Source: Chroococcus sp. FPU101 (GTDB taxonomy: Bacteria > Cyanobacteriota > Cyanobacteriia > Cyanobacteriales > Microcystaceae). Taken from it: a stretch of 64,000 nucleotides of DNA. The stretch is taken from positions 62,001-126,000 of the forward strand of contig NZ_BLJI01000004.1 of NCBI RefSeq assembly GCF_017312365.1, given 5' to 3'. The notes beneath the pieces are model-generated. The model was given only the letters and a program-made list of their open reading frames with translations, was not told where the DNA came from and searched no databases. How positions within the stretch are numbered: position 1 is the first letter of the stretch; the number at the start of each line of letters is the position of its first letter. The translations under genes and the position numbers were made by a program. Shown here piece by piece: positions 19,038 to 27,832 of this stretch.

Positions 19038-19877
19038 TTATTTTTCTGACGTTCCCATTACTGGATTCATTAAAAACGTTTTAGAAAAATTATAAGCCTG
19101 TGTGATGCGAATTCCTTCTGGACTAATATAAGCAATTTCGGGTTCATAATGATTTGGAGATGAGCTTGGCGATCGCGCTACTCGATCCGCAATACGTAAC
19201 TGAGTGGGTTCCATCCGTAAAGCCATAATACGGCTGTTGGTATTTCCTTTTGCTCCTGCGTGGGCGACTCCTCGCAAGGTTCCCCAAATAATGATATCGC
19301 CATCTGCTATGACATCACCGCCTGGATTCACATCACCGACAATAATAATGCTTCCTGGATGTTTAATTTCAACACCTGAACGAACTGTAGTTTTTAAATA
19401 TAGTGGATCGGCTAACGGAGCTTTAATGACATCGGGTTCTGAAAATAGGGTAGGAGTCGCGTAGATTTGTTCTACTGAATATCCTGCTGTTATTGCCGCT
19501 ACTGCCGTTTGACGACGACTGGTATGAACCCACTTGAGAATCAGATCGGCTTCTTGTAAGATTTCTGATAAGTTTTGTAACTGTCTTGCATCTAGTAAGC
19601 GGTCTTGTGAGACCAAAGTAACGACTGTTTGGTTAGTCCAAGTTTTGTCGTAATTTTTTAAACAATATTTTAATCCAGAGCAAACTTGCGCCCAATCATT
19701 TCCCGTTGCTGTTGGTTGAGGTTTGGGTAAAATTAAATGAAGCTGTTCGCCCTCTGTCTTCAGATGAACGTGTACATAACGTTCAATCACAGGGGTAAAT
19801 GCTTCTTCGGATTGAGGCAATTCAAGAGGTTCTATAGACTCAGGATCACTTAAAGATGTCAGAGGAGAAGAATCCAT
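19038..19877 (-). CDS. minC: septum site-determining protein MinC
   Basis: A protein of 279 aa. The N-terminal 40 residues are acidic and variable, then come the MinC N-domain and the C-terminal beta-helix (GSIIIVGDVNPGGDVIADGDIIIWGTLRG) that binds MinD. MinC inhibits FtsZ polymerisation away from mid-cell. It is the first gene of the min operon. The 245 bases upstream, to the queF stop, contain no gene and probably hold the operon promoter. Confidence 0.95.
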   Translation of the reverse strand: MDSSPLTSLSDPESIEPLELPQSEEAFTPVIERYVHVHLKTEGEQLHLILPKPQPTATGNDWAQVCSGLKYCLKNYDKTWTNQTVVTLVSQDRLLDARQLQNLSEILQEADLILKWVHTSRRQTAVAAITAGYSVEQIYATPTLFSEPDVIKAPLADPLYLKTTVRSGVEIKHPGSIIIVGDVNPGGDVIADGDIIIWGTLRGVAHAGAKGNTNSRIMALRMEPTQLRIADRVARSPSSSPNHYEPEIAYISPEGIRITQAYNFSKTFLMNPVMGTSEK

Positions 19878-20122
19878 TGGCTACTCACAATACTTAATAG
19901 GTTCGATTTTAGAATAAAGGTTACCTTTTTAACTGACGTGTTGATCTAGCAAGATAGTTTCTTGTTAGAGTTATGTTTGGCGTTAATGAAAAATTAGAGA
20001 AAAATGCAGCAAATTTCGAGTCATTAACTTTTAGCTATGCTCAATTGCTGTCAATGCTATCTGTCAGACAAGATCATTAAATCATTGAGCCGTATTTAGA
20101 TAAAGTTAATCATCTCAAATTT

Positions 20123-20518
20123 TTATTTTTGGTAATGAATATCAATAGCCATATGTACATTGCCTCTAGGGTTAAAATCTCCTTTAATCTTGACATCTAG
20201 AGGATCACAAACAGCCACAAAATCATCTAAAATCACGTTAATGACTTCTTCGTGAGAAATATAACGATCGCGGTAGCTATTAATATAAAGTTTTAAGGAT
20301 TTTAGCTCAACGATTTTTTCATTGGGAATATAAGTGATATAAATCGTGGCAAAATCTGGATGACCTGAAAAAGGACATTTACAGGTAAATTCGGGTAAGG
20401 TGATCTGAACATCGTAGCGTCGCCCGATTCGAGGATTAGGGAAGGTAATCAGTTCGCCTTCTAAAATATTTCGTTCACCGTATTTCAGTTCCGTTGTTTC
20501 GGGTGATGTTTGACTCAT
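20123..20518 (-). CDS. queF: NADPH-dependent 7-cyano-7-deazaguanine reductase
   Basis: A short, unimodular protein of 131 aa. It reduces preQ0 to preQ1, after QueC in queuosine synthesis. The catalytic Cys is in FTCKCPFSGHPDF, and the QueF motif region is ELKSLKLYINSYRD. It lies about 15.5 kb from queC/queE, and 46 bases after a SWIM-domain gene on the same strand. An intact queF beside a frameshifted queC makes either the frameshift or the pathway status doubtful. Confidence 0.96.
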   Translation of the reverse strand: MSQTSPETTELKYGERNILEGELITFPNPRIGRRYDVQITLPEFTCKCPFSGHPDFATIYITYIPNEKIVELKSLKLYINSYRDRYISHEEVINVILDDFVAVCDPLDVKIKGDFNPRGNVHMAIDIHYQK

Positions 20519-20564
20519 TACTAATACAATTCAGTTTTACATATCTTCTATTAGCTTACCAAAG

Positions 20565-21395
20565 TTAAGTTCCAGTCGCATTCAAAGCCGACATCACTGC
20601 TTGTTGACTAACCGTCGGATAAACAGTATCTAAAAATTGTTTTACTGCTTGGGCATCATCATAGGAGAGAGGAAATTTACCCAAAAGATCAACGATTGTT
20701 TTATTATCCACTGGAGGAGAAATCACTACTAAAGAAGATTCTATTGGTTGATCGTATTGCCAAAAACTAGCCAAATCTAAATCAGAAGAAGCTTTAGTAG
20801 CGCGTTTCTTTTTAGTTGTTTCTGTTTCGCTTACAGGTAAACTAGGTTGAATGGGTGTCGTATTCTGGCTTCGTTTTTGTCGCAAAGCTTCTAGAATGTG
20901 AGTTTTAGTCCGTCCCCTGAGTTGAAATAAGACAAAGGGATCTTCACTAAAACGATCGCCTAACTGATAATATACCGCACCAATATGCTTACAAGGATTG
21001 GCTTTATCGGGACAACTACAACGCGATCGCACATCAGTCAAACTAAATGGAAATAAACTTAAACCATTACTAATAAAAGCAGATTCAATTTCATCAGGCA
21101 TTTGTCCGCTTAATAATTGGGCTGAAAAAATCGCTTTTTGGGACAAGGTAGCCACCACATAATCCCAATCTTCATCACTAAACGGATCTAACCACAAAGA
21201 AACTTGATAGGGTTCGGGTTCACTTCCTTGAACTTTGGCTAATACTTGCGCCCCAACAAACTCAATACTCAGTACATTTCCTTCCCTGGCATAAATTCTC
21301 GCCCGTTCTAAACGTTTTTTGAAGCGGTAGGAATCGAGTAACTCTAACCAACGTTCTACCCACCATTCCCGATTTTCGACTTGATAGTTTGTCAT
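20565..21395 (-). CDS. SWIM zinc finger protein
   Basis: A protein of 276 aa with a SWIM zinc finger in the middle (RCSCPDKANPCKHIGAVYY, the CxC...CxH ligands), followed by a helical segment that includes FQLRGRTKTHILEAL. SWIM fingers bind DNA or proteins. In cyanobacteria this protein type is often annotated only as SWIM zinc finger family, without a defined role. The linker at about 180-205 is Lys/Thr-rich. It is 4 bases from the carboxypeptidase gene upstream, a likely co-transcript. Confidence 0.85.
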   Translation of the reverse strand: MTNYQVENREWWVERWLELLDSYRFKKRLERARIYAREGNVLSIEFVGAQVLAKVQGSEPEPYQVSLWLDPFSDEDWDYVVATLSQKAIFSAQLLSGQMPDEIESAFISNGLSLFPFSLTDVRSRCSCPDKANPCKHIGAVYYQLGDRFSEDPFVLFQLRGRTKTHILEALRQKRSQNTTPIQPSLPVSETETTKKKRATKASSDLDLASFWQYDQPIESSLVVISPPVDNKTIVDLLGKFPLSYDDAQAVKQFLDTVYPTVSQQAVMSALNATGT

Positions 21396-21399
21396 AATT

Positions 21400-22146
21400 T
21401 TACTTGACTTTTTTCAATTGTTGTGCTTTGTAAAAAGTTTCTAAACTCTGAGTATCTCCCACAAAACGCCAATGCCAAGGCTCATAATTAACCCCTTGGG
21501 CGTTATTAGGAGGAAAGGATAATTCAAAACTATATTTAGGGGCATGATTTTGTAACCAACGAAAAGCCGCCGTTTGATCAAACGTGGGACTCAGATTAGT
21601 GGCAGGAGTACGACCATCACCGATATCGATCGCATATCCCGTATGATGTTCACTATATCCTGGTGGCGCACTGACTTCGGCCCGTTTTTTCGCTTCTTGA
21701 TTACGTTTTTCTTTGACTTTAAAAAACAAATATTCTTGTTCACTGACAGTACGAAAACCCGAAAGAGGCATTAAAATAACTCCCGCTTGTCTGGCTGCCC
21801 TTTGCATTTGGAGATATTTTTGGGCGGCTGAAGATCGTAAGCGGATTCTACCATCGGCACTAATGGGGACTAATTCTGATGTTAGGGCTTGCTTGTAGGG
21901 TAAATGTCCTAAAACATTTTCGACAGGTGAGGGAGTAGGTGTAGCAACGGGAGTCGGTGTAATTTGGGGTGAGGGAGTGGCTGTTGGTTTAGGGATTGGA
22001 CGCATCAACAAAGCGGCACTAAATCCACCGACAATACTTAATAATACTAATCCTAGACCCAACAGAGGTAGGGGAAATCCACCAGATAAACTTGAAGTTT
22101 TCCTAGAAGTCGCTTGATCTCGCAACGCCTCTGGAATGTCATCCAT
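21400..22146 (-). CDS. D-alanyl-D-alanine carboxypeptidase (VanY/DdcB, M15B)
   Basis: A protein of 248 aa. A single N-terminal membrane anchor (about residues 26-48) and a Pro/Thr-rich linker (KPTATPSPQITPTPVATP) lead to the periplasmic M15B peptidase domain. Zinc ligands are in SEHHTGYAIDIGD (His, Asp) and YEPWHWRFVG (His). The enzyme trims the terminal D-Ala of peptidoglycan stem peptides. It is encoded directly before the SWIM gene and about 70 bases after malic enzyme. Confidence 0.92.
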   Translation of the reverse strand: MDDIPEALRDQATSRKTSSLSGGFPLPLLGLGLVLLSIVGGFSAALLMRPIPKPTATPSPQITPTPVATPTPSPVENVLGHLPYKQALTSELVPISADGRIRLRSSAAQKYLQMQRAARQAGVILMPLSGFRTVSEQEYLFFKVKEKRNQEAKKRAEVSAPPGYSEHHTGYAIDIGDGRTPATNLSPTFDQTAAFRWLQNHAPKYSFELSFPPNNAQGVNYEPWHWRFVGDTQSLETFYKAQQLKKVK

Positions 22147-22215
22147 TACTATTTCCTCTCCTCTGAGAATGTCTTTTTTTAATTTACTCTAGGATTAGAG
22201 AAAAACCTACTTAAT

Positions 22216-23607
22216 CTATTCTCTAGCGACTCCATCAGTTCGGGCGGCGTGTTGCACCGCAGCAGCGACAGCCGTTGCCACACGAGGATCGAAGACAGAG
22301 GGTACAATGTGTTCTCGATCTAGATCCGATGCCGTGATTAATGAGGCGATCGCTTTAGCGGCTTCTAAGTACATATTCTCAGTAATCGTTTTCGCTCGAC
22401 AGTCTAACGCGCCACGAAACACCCCTGGAAATGCTAAAACATTATTGATCTGATTTGGGTAGTCACTTCTTCCTGTGGCTATTACTGCGGCATCCTCTTG
22501 GATGAGTTCGGGTTGAATTTCTGGAATTGGGTTAGCCATCGCAAAAACGATCGGATCTTTAGCCATTGATTTAACCATTTCTTTTGTGACAACACCAGGC
22601 GCACTCACTCCGAGGAAAACATCAGCCCCTTGCATTGCCCCTGCTAGAGTTCCACTCGCTTCGACTGCAAAAGCCTGTTTTTCTGGGTTTAGATCGTTTC
22701 GTTTGAGGGATAGAATGCCTTTAGAGTCACACATCCATATCGATTTTGCCCCTGCTTTTTTCAAGAGGAGTGCGATCGCAATTCCCGCCGCCCCCGCGCC
22801 ATTAATCACAATTCTGATGTTTTCGAGGGATTTATTCACCAGTTTGAGGGCATTAATTAAAGCTGCTAAACTGACGATCGCTGTACCATGTTGATCATCG
22901 TGAAAAATGGGGATATCTAATTCTTGCCGTAACCGTTTCTCAATTTCAAAACAACGCGGCGCACTAATATCCTCTAAGTTAACTCCCCCAAAAACGGGCG
23001 CAATATATTTAACGGCTTTGATAATTTCTTCGGTGTCTTGGGTGGCTAGACAAATGGGAAACGCATCGACACCCGCAAATTCTTTAAATAACATGGCTTT
23101 CCCTTCCATGACGGGTAAAGCGGCTTCGGGGCCAAGATTTCCGAGTCCTAACACCGCGCTACCATCGGTGACAACCGCTACCATATTACTTTTGATAGTC
23201 AGAGAAAAGACTTGTTCGGGATTTTGGGCGATCGCTTGACAAATTCTACCCACACCTGGAGTATAAGCCATTGCGAGATCGGATTGTGAGGTTAGAGGTA
23301 GCCGACTTTCGATGGTGATTTTGCCTTTGCGGTGTAGATCAAATGTTCGATCTGAAACTTTGAGGATTTTTATATCGGGTATGGTTTTAACAGCTTCGAC
23401 AATGTGTTGGGCGTGTTCGGTACTCGAAGCATCTACGGTGATTTCTCGACGCGAAATCTTGAGGGTTCGTTCAATTAAGCTGATTTGTCCTAAATTTCCA
23501 CCCACACTAGCAATAGCTTGAGTTACAGCCGCTAATGTTCCTGCTCGGTTGGGCAATTCTAGACGAAGGGTTAAGCTATAGCTAGGATTTGGAGTTAAAT
23601 TGACCAT
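22216..23607 (-). CDS. malic enzyme with N-terminal ACT domain
   Basis: A protein of 463 aa from ATG 23607 (the longer frame starts at a TTG). Residues 1-80 form an ACT-like regulatory domain (LRLELPNRAGTLAAVTQAI). The malic enzyme part has YTPGVGRICQ, the metal/substrate motif IFHDDQHGTA and the dinucleotide loop INGAGAAGIAIALLL. It decarboxylates malate to pyruvate, releasing CO2 and NAD(P)H. The ACT domain suggests control by a small ligand, possibly an amino acid. It is the likely first gene of a minus-strand run. Confidence 0.93.
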   Translation of the reverse strand: MVNLTPNPSYSLTLRLELPNRAGTLAAVTQAIASVGGNLGQISLIERTLKISRREITVDASSTEHAQHIVEAVKTIPDIKILKVSDRTFDLHRKGKITIESRLPLTSQSDLAMAYTPGVGRICQAIAQNPEQVFSLTIKSNMVAVVTDGSAVLGLGNLGPEAALPVMEGKAMLFKEFAGVDAFPICLATQDTEEIIKAVKYIAPVFGGVNLEDISAPRCFEIEKRLRQELDIPIFHDDQHGTAIVSLAALINALKLVNKSLENIRIVINGAGAAGIAIALLLKKAGAKSIWMCDSKGILSLKRNDLNPEKQAFAVEASGTLAGAMQGADVFLGVSAPGVVTKEMVKSMAKDPIVFAMANPIPEIQPELIQEDAAVIATGRSDYPNQINNVLAFPGVFRGALDCRAKTITENMYLEAAKAIASLITASDLDREHIVPSVFDPRVATAVAAAVQHAARTDGVARE

Positions 23608-23816
23608 TTTTGTTAATAAATTGAGTCGCGTTACAGCATTCAAGACGATCGATAAATACCGATAACTATTGATTATCCTTGATTTGCGTCTGTCTGGAGT
23701 ATCATATGCAGCGTTTCATCTGATTTTAAGTAAATTTTTTGATTTGCTCTGAAAGTAAAAAGAATATCAAAAAAATAACTGATGGATAAGTTGGACGGTA
23801 GAATACAAAAAAATTA

Positions 23817-24128
23817 TTGATTTTTTATAAAAGAGTGATTAAACCCTTTTTTCTATTTTTTCTCATTACTGTACAAACTGTACCCAGCGTTTTAGCTCTA
23901 CCACCGGCTGACGATATCCCTGAAGAAGTGTTACGGACAGAAATTATTATAGAAGGACGATCGCCTATTGATGGTAAGCCCCTCAGTGCGGCTGAATATG
24001 CTTTGCTAGAAGAACAATTAGCACAAAGTCCCTATGCACCAACGATTGATCCTAAAATTCGCCATCTAATCTTTTTACTCCGCATCCGAAAAGTCATTAA
24101 AACGGTTGTCCCCTTTTTCCCAATCTAA
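23817..24128 (+). CDS. small secreted hypothetical protein
   Basis: A protein of 103 aa. The start appears to be TTG 23817, because no ATG precedes the signal peptide. The N-terminus is a Sec-type signal (FFLFFLITVQTVPSVLALPP), with probable cleavage after LALP or nearby. The mature part is about 75 residues, with TEIIIEGRSPIDGKPLSAAEY and a basic hydrophobic C-terminus. I believe it is conserved in cyanobacteria, but its role is unknown. It overlaps the convergent monooxygenase gene by 4 bases. Confidence 0.65.
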   Translation: MIFYKRVIKPFFLFFLITVQTVPSVLALPPADDIPEEVLRTEIIIEGRSPIDGKPLSAAEYALLEEQLAQSPYAPTIDPKIRHLIFLLRIRKVIKTVVPFFPI

Positions 24129-24415
24129 ATAATGAGGGTATAGCGATGAATTTGGGGTTGAATCACTAATAATTCATCTATTTTTTTTCTGGCTTCTATA
24201 AAATGAGGGGTTAGAAAATGTGCTTCTAAAGCGGCTTGATCTTCCCATTCTTCGACAAAGCTAAATTCTGTAGGATTTTCTTGATTTTGCCAAAGTTCGT
24301 AGTTTAAACACCCTTTTTCTTGACGTGTGGGTTCGACTAGAGAGATGAGTAACGTTTTTGTTTCATCGAGTGTATTCGGTAGAGATATGACTTTAGCTAT
24401 GACTCGAATCGTCAT
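24125..24415 (-). CDS. antibiotic biosynthesis monooxygenase (ABM) domain protein
   Basis: A protein of 96 aa, a ferredoxin-like ABM/quinol monooxygenase type (YgiN-like). Its key segments are TRQEKGCLNYELWQN and FVEEWEDQAALEAHFLTPHF. Such dimeric cofactor-free enzymes oxidise quinols or related aromatic compounds; the real substrate is unknown. Single gene, with a convergent neighbour. Confidence 0.85.
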   Translation of the reverse strand: MTIRVIAKVISLPNTLDETKTLLISLVEPTRQEKGCLNYELWQNQENPTEFSFVEEWEDQAALEAHFLTPHFIEARKKIDELLVIQPQIHRYTLII

Positions 24416-24510
24416 TGTTAATCCTATATGAGTAGTGAATCTAAACTTTTAGAATATAAGATGTTGAGACTGATTAAGCCATAGTGATTATTTAAGTTTT
24501 ATTGTCAATA

Positions 24511-25074
24511 ATGTCTTTACAAAAATCTAAAATACAATTGCGAAAACAAATTTTAAATCAAAGGCGATCGCTTCCTTCTACAGTAGGGCAAGAAAAAAGC
24601 CTTCAAATTTGTCAAAATCTGCAAACATCTTCTTTATTTCAATCCGCGAAGACGATTCTAGCTTATTTTAGTATTCGTCAAGAACCTGATTTAAGTAGTC
24701 TCTTTAATTCCTCAAAAAAATGGGGGTTTCCGCGTTGTGTTGGTCAATCTTTAGTGTGGCATCGGTGGCAGGTTGGAGAAAGTCTAGAAACTGGGGCTTA
24801 TGGTATACTTGAACCACTGAGTAATGCTTTAATCATTCATCCTACTGAAGTCGATTTAATTTTAGTTCCTTCAGTGGCTTGTGACCAAAAGGGATATCGT
24901 CTAGGCTATGGTGGTGGTTATTATGATCGCCTGTTAAGTTCTCCTCAATGGTCTTCTATTCCGACAGTGGGTATTCTTTTTGATTTGGCTTATTTACCCT
25001 CTTTGCCTAGAGAAGATTGGGATCAATCATTAACTGCAATTTGTACAGAAACTCAATTCGTTCAATTTTTATAA
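24511..25074 (+). CDS. 5-formyltetrahydrofolate cyclo-ligase
   Basis: A protein of 187 aa from ATG 24511 (a TTG 9 bases upstream is less likely). It returns 5-formyl-THF to 5,10-methenyl-THF with ATP. Family features are KSKIQLRKQILNQRRSL at the N-terminus, the folate/ATP region DLILVPSVACDQKGYRLGYGGGYYDRLL, and the overall length. It stands alone, with the next plus-strand gene 113 bases away. Confidence 0.93.
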   Translation: MSLQKSKIQLRKQILNQRRSLPSTVGQEKSLQICQNLQTSSLFQSAKTILAYFSIRQEPDLSSLFNSSKKWGFPRCVGQSLVWHRWQVGESLETGAYGILEPLSNALIIHPTEVDLILVPSVACDQKGYRLGYGGGYYDRLLSSPQWSSIPTVGILFDLAYLPSLPREDWDQSLTAICTETQFVQFL

Positions 25075-25187
25075 TAAGCATTTATACTCAATTGTTTTAT
25101 TAAGAATTATTGACACTAGAGATGTCAATAAAAGGCTTTGGCTAAGATAAAAAAACGAGCAACTGCTAGAGAGATAAGGTAGACAGG

Positions 25188-25505
25188 ATGAGACATTACT
25201 GCGATCAATGGGTTCAAGAATGGTGCGATAATAATGGCTGGACAGAGCTATTTATAGAAAGACGAAATCATTACTGGGCTTTTCCTCCGAATGCAGTGAT
25301 GCCCGAACCGATCCCCTCGACAGTCTTACGAGTGATTAAAACAGAAAGAGGCTTATCATCTGAAGAAAAAACTTGGATCGGTTTAGCGACTGCTTTAACC
25401 GTAATGGGCTTAATTCTAGGATATTTGATGATGTGTCCGATGCCTCTAGTATTAGCATTTGCTTTTGATGCCGTTACAGCAGCACAGTTAGAAGTCGAAT
25501 ATTAA
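25188..25505 (+). CDS. small hypothetical protein with membrane segments
   Basis: A protein of 105 aa. The N-terminal 60 residues are polar, with several Trp residues (QWVQEWCDNNGW). The C-terminal part is hydrophobic (WIGLATALTVMGLILGYLM, then CPMPLVLAFAFDAVTAA), giving one or two membrane segments. The family is not recognised but looks cyanobacterial. It lies 68 bases upstream of the aldo/keto reductase remnant. Confidence 0.6.
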   Translation: MRHYCDQWVQEWCDNNGWTELFIERRNHYWAFPPNAVMPEPIPSTVLRVIKTERGLSSEEKTWIGLATALTVMGLILGYLMMCPMPLVLAFAFDAVTAAQLEVEY

Positions 25506-25573
25506 GTCAGATGATTAGACGCTACAATTGCTTTAGGAAGTAAAAGTGCTTATTTCCTTAGCTAACTAACTGC

Positions 25574-26047
25574 ATGATGCTAGAAAATAGATTTCAATTT
25601 ACGCCAGATTTACAGATTAATCGCCTTTTAAATGGAATGTGGCAAGTCTTTAGCGCACACGGGCGAATTGATCATAAAAGCGCACTGGCAAGTATATTTA
25701 AATATTGGGATGTGGGGTTAAGGACTTGGAACTTAGTCGATCATGATGGCCCCGCAGAAGAGTTCATCGGATTTCGTCGTCTACTACAAACCAAAGGGCA
25801 AGAAGCATATATACAGTTACAAGCCTTTACAAAGTGGGTGCCGCGACTAGAGAAAATGACGCGCTCATTGGTTAAAAAAAACATTATCGGGAGCAGATTG
25901 GGTGTAACGGAACATATTAAGAACAATGCCAGAGTCTTTCAGTTTAAGTTAGACTCAGAAGATTACGAAAGATTAGAGTCTGTTTTCAATCAGTCCCGTG
26001 ATTTATTTCAATTAATTGGTGATTGTGGTGATGAGTATCGACGCTGA
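25574..26047 (+). pseudogene. aldo/keto reductase remnant with internal deletion
   Basis: An ORF of 157 codons. Residues 1-103 match the start of cyanobacterial aldo/keto reductases, and residues 104-157 match their extreme C-terminus (SRLGVTEHI...LIGDCGDEYRR). The middle, more than half of a ~310-residue barrel, is missing. Two catalytic positions are changed: the expected Asp in WDLAD is Asn53, and the expected Tyr in DHYGP is Asp58. Only the Lys of FTKWVP (Lys87) remains. The reading frame is still open, so this is a fairly recent in-frame deletion or a retained small protein, not an active reductase. Confidence 0.75.
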
Positions 26048-26064
26048 ATTTATTGAGGTCAAAC

Positions 26065-26493
26065 ATGATTCAATTTAATAATTCCCAACTTAACGATGTA
26101 GAAAATCAATGGCGATATAAATTAGATCAATTTGTTGAAGAAAATCAAGAACTATTAGCGGCTGCATTTTGGGGACTACATCAGGAATGGGGTGATACGA
26201 AAGAAACATTAGGAATCGATCTAAAACCTACTCCTCATTTTGTTTGTTGTTCACGAGAGTCTCTAGAAACCCTTAATAAAAAAGTCAATCGGAAAATTCA
26301 AGAAATTTTAGGTATTTTAGACGGTTATGATCCTAACGAAGAAGTTGCTATTATTGGGATAGGCAATGGACAAGTTAAGTTAATTTATTTTAAACCCGAA
26401 GTACCGCCGCCTGAGTGTTTTAAACAAATTAACCAAGATTTAGATAGTTTAATTGCACAACTTGAGCAAAAAATGGCTCAAATATCGCTTTAA
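26065..26493 (+). CDS. ccmS: CcmS-like beta-carboxysome assembly chaperone candidate
   Basis: A protein of 142 aa from ATG 26065 (the frame opens at a TTG 12 bases earlier). The sequence (NQWRYKLDQFVEENQELLA, GIDLKPTPHFVCCSRESLE, ECFKQINQDLDSLIAQLEQKM) resembles the small soluble cyanobacterial family that includes CcmS (Slr1911 type), reported to assist CcmK in carboxysome assembly. The assignment is from memory of the family pattern, not from genomic context: no ccm genes are nearby. The reading frame ends 23 bases before the kinase ATG, and the two are probably co-transcribed. Confidence 0.5.
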   Translation: MIQFNNSQLNDVENQWRYKLDQFVEENQELLAAAFWGLHQEWGDTKETLGIDLKPTPHFVCCSRESLETLNKKVNRKIQEILGILDGYDPNEEVAIIGIGNGQVKLIYFKPEVPPPECFKQINQDLDSLIAQLEQKMAQISL

Positions 26494-26515
26494 AACTCAA
26501 TTTCTCCTCATTATT

Positions 26516-27832
26516 ATGTTTCAAGTTGGAGATATTTTAGCGGATCGATATCAATTACAACAAAAGTTAGGACGAACTGCAATGGGTCGTCAAACTTGGT
26601 TAGCCATTGATAGTTTAGCTCAAGAAAAAGTAACAATCAAATTATTAGCGTTTAACCCACAATTGTCGTGGGAAGAATTAAAGTTGTTTGAAAGGGAAGC
26701 ACAAGTTTTAGGCGCATTAGAACATCCTAAAATTCCGCGATATCGTGCCTATTTTGACATTGATAAAAACATTGGTGGTGGAGTCCCTTGGTTTGTTTTA
26801 GTTCAAGATTATATTGCGGGTTTTTCTCTACAAGACTTACTAGAGCAAGGTCAACATTTTAGTGAAACAGAAATTAGAGCTTTAGCCAAAGAAATTTTAG
26901 AAATTTTAATTTATCTCCATGAATTAAGCCCACCAGTTTTACATCGAGATCTTAAACCAAGTAATTTAATATTAGGTGAAGATCAACATATTTATTTAGT
27001 TGATTTTGGGGCAGTTCAAGCACAAGCAAGTGTGACAGGTGTTACTTTTACAGTCGTTGGGACAAGCGGTTATTCCCCTTTAGAACAATTTTGGGGTAAA
27101 GCGGTTCCTGCATCTGATCTTTATGCGTTAGGTGCTACTTTAATCCATTTATTAACGGGGTGTACTCCCGCAGATTTGCCACATCAAGATGCCAAAATTA
27201 AGTTTTCAGATAAAGTAAGTCTCAAAAAAGATTTAATTCTTTGGTTAGAAAAACTAACGGAAATTACCGTAGAGCGACGTTTTAAAAATGCCAGAGATGC
27301 GCTACTTTCTTTAGAGTCGGGAATGCAATATGATTTAGTTAATAAAGATTTTAATTTTAGGAGATTATTACCACCGAGTTATAGCAAAATTCAGTTAGAA
27401 AGCTCAGAACAGAGTTTAGAAATTAAATTTCCTCCTAAACTGAAAATACTACCATCATCGAGAATCATGTTTTTCACTTTTTTGAGTAGTATTATTGTTT
27501 GGAGTATTAGTCCACTTTTACTAATGATTTTTGTGGGAGTTTTTGCCTCATTAGTCAAAAAGTCTAGAATTGAATTTGATCATCATAAATTTAAAATTAT
27601 TTATAGTATATTTGATTGGATTATTTGGAAGAAAGAAGCTTATAATAATGATATCTCTGGAATATTTCTCTATAATAATAGCAATCGAGATTATTATCAA
27701 ATTAAAATTAGAACTTCAGACGGTCATTATCTTTTAGGTGGTGGTTTAACTGAGTCTGAGTGTAGTTGGATAGTGCAAGAAATAAAAGCTTGGTTAATGT
27801 CTGTAGAAGATGAAAAAATAAACCATGACTGA
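26516..27832 (+). CDS. serine/threonine protein kinase with membrane-anchored C-terminal domain
   Basis: A protein of 438 aa from ATG 26516 (the frame opens earlier, inside the upstream gene). The Hanks-type kinase domain occupies about residues 12-280: Lys in VTIKLL, the catalytic loop HRDLKPSN, DFGAVQ, and the activation-segment GTSGYSPLEQ. The glycine loop is degenerate (LGRTAMGRQTWLA instead of GxGxxG). After it come a hydrophobic stretch (about 320-350) and a soluble C-terminal region that may be a sensor. It overlaps the DUF815 ATPase gene by 8 bases, so the two are translationally linked. Confidence 0.88.
   Translation: MFQVGDILADRYQLQQKLGRTAMGRQTWLAIDSLAQEKVTIKLLAFNPQLSWEELKLFEREAQVLGALEHPKIPRYRAYFDIDKNIGGGVPWFVLVQDYIAGFSLQDLLEQGQHFSETEIRALAKEILEILIYLHELSPPVLHRDLKPSNLILGEDQHIYLVDFGAVQAQASVTGVTFTVVGTSGYSPLEQFWGKAVPASDLYALGATLIHLLTGCTPADLPHQDAKIKFSDKVSLKKDLILWLEKLTEITVERRFKNARDALLSLESGMQYDLVNKDFNFRRLLPPSYSKIQLESSEQSLEIKFPPKLKILPSSRIMFFTFLSSIIVWSISPLLLMIFVGVFASLVKKSRIEFDHHKFKIIYSIFDWIIWKKEAYNNDISGIFLYNNSNRDYYQIKIRTSDGHYLLGGGLTESECSWIVQEIKAWLMSVEDEKINHD

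Noticed and set aside
22586-22894. 102-codon plus-strand ORF
   Set aside because: Lies wholly inside malic enzyme on the opposite strand; a shadow ORF.
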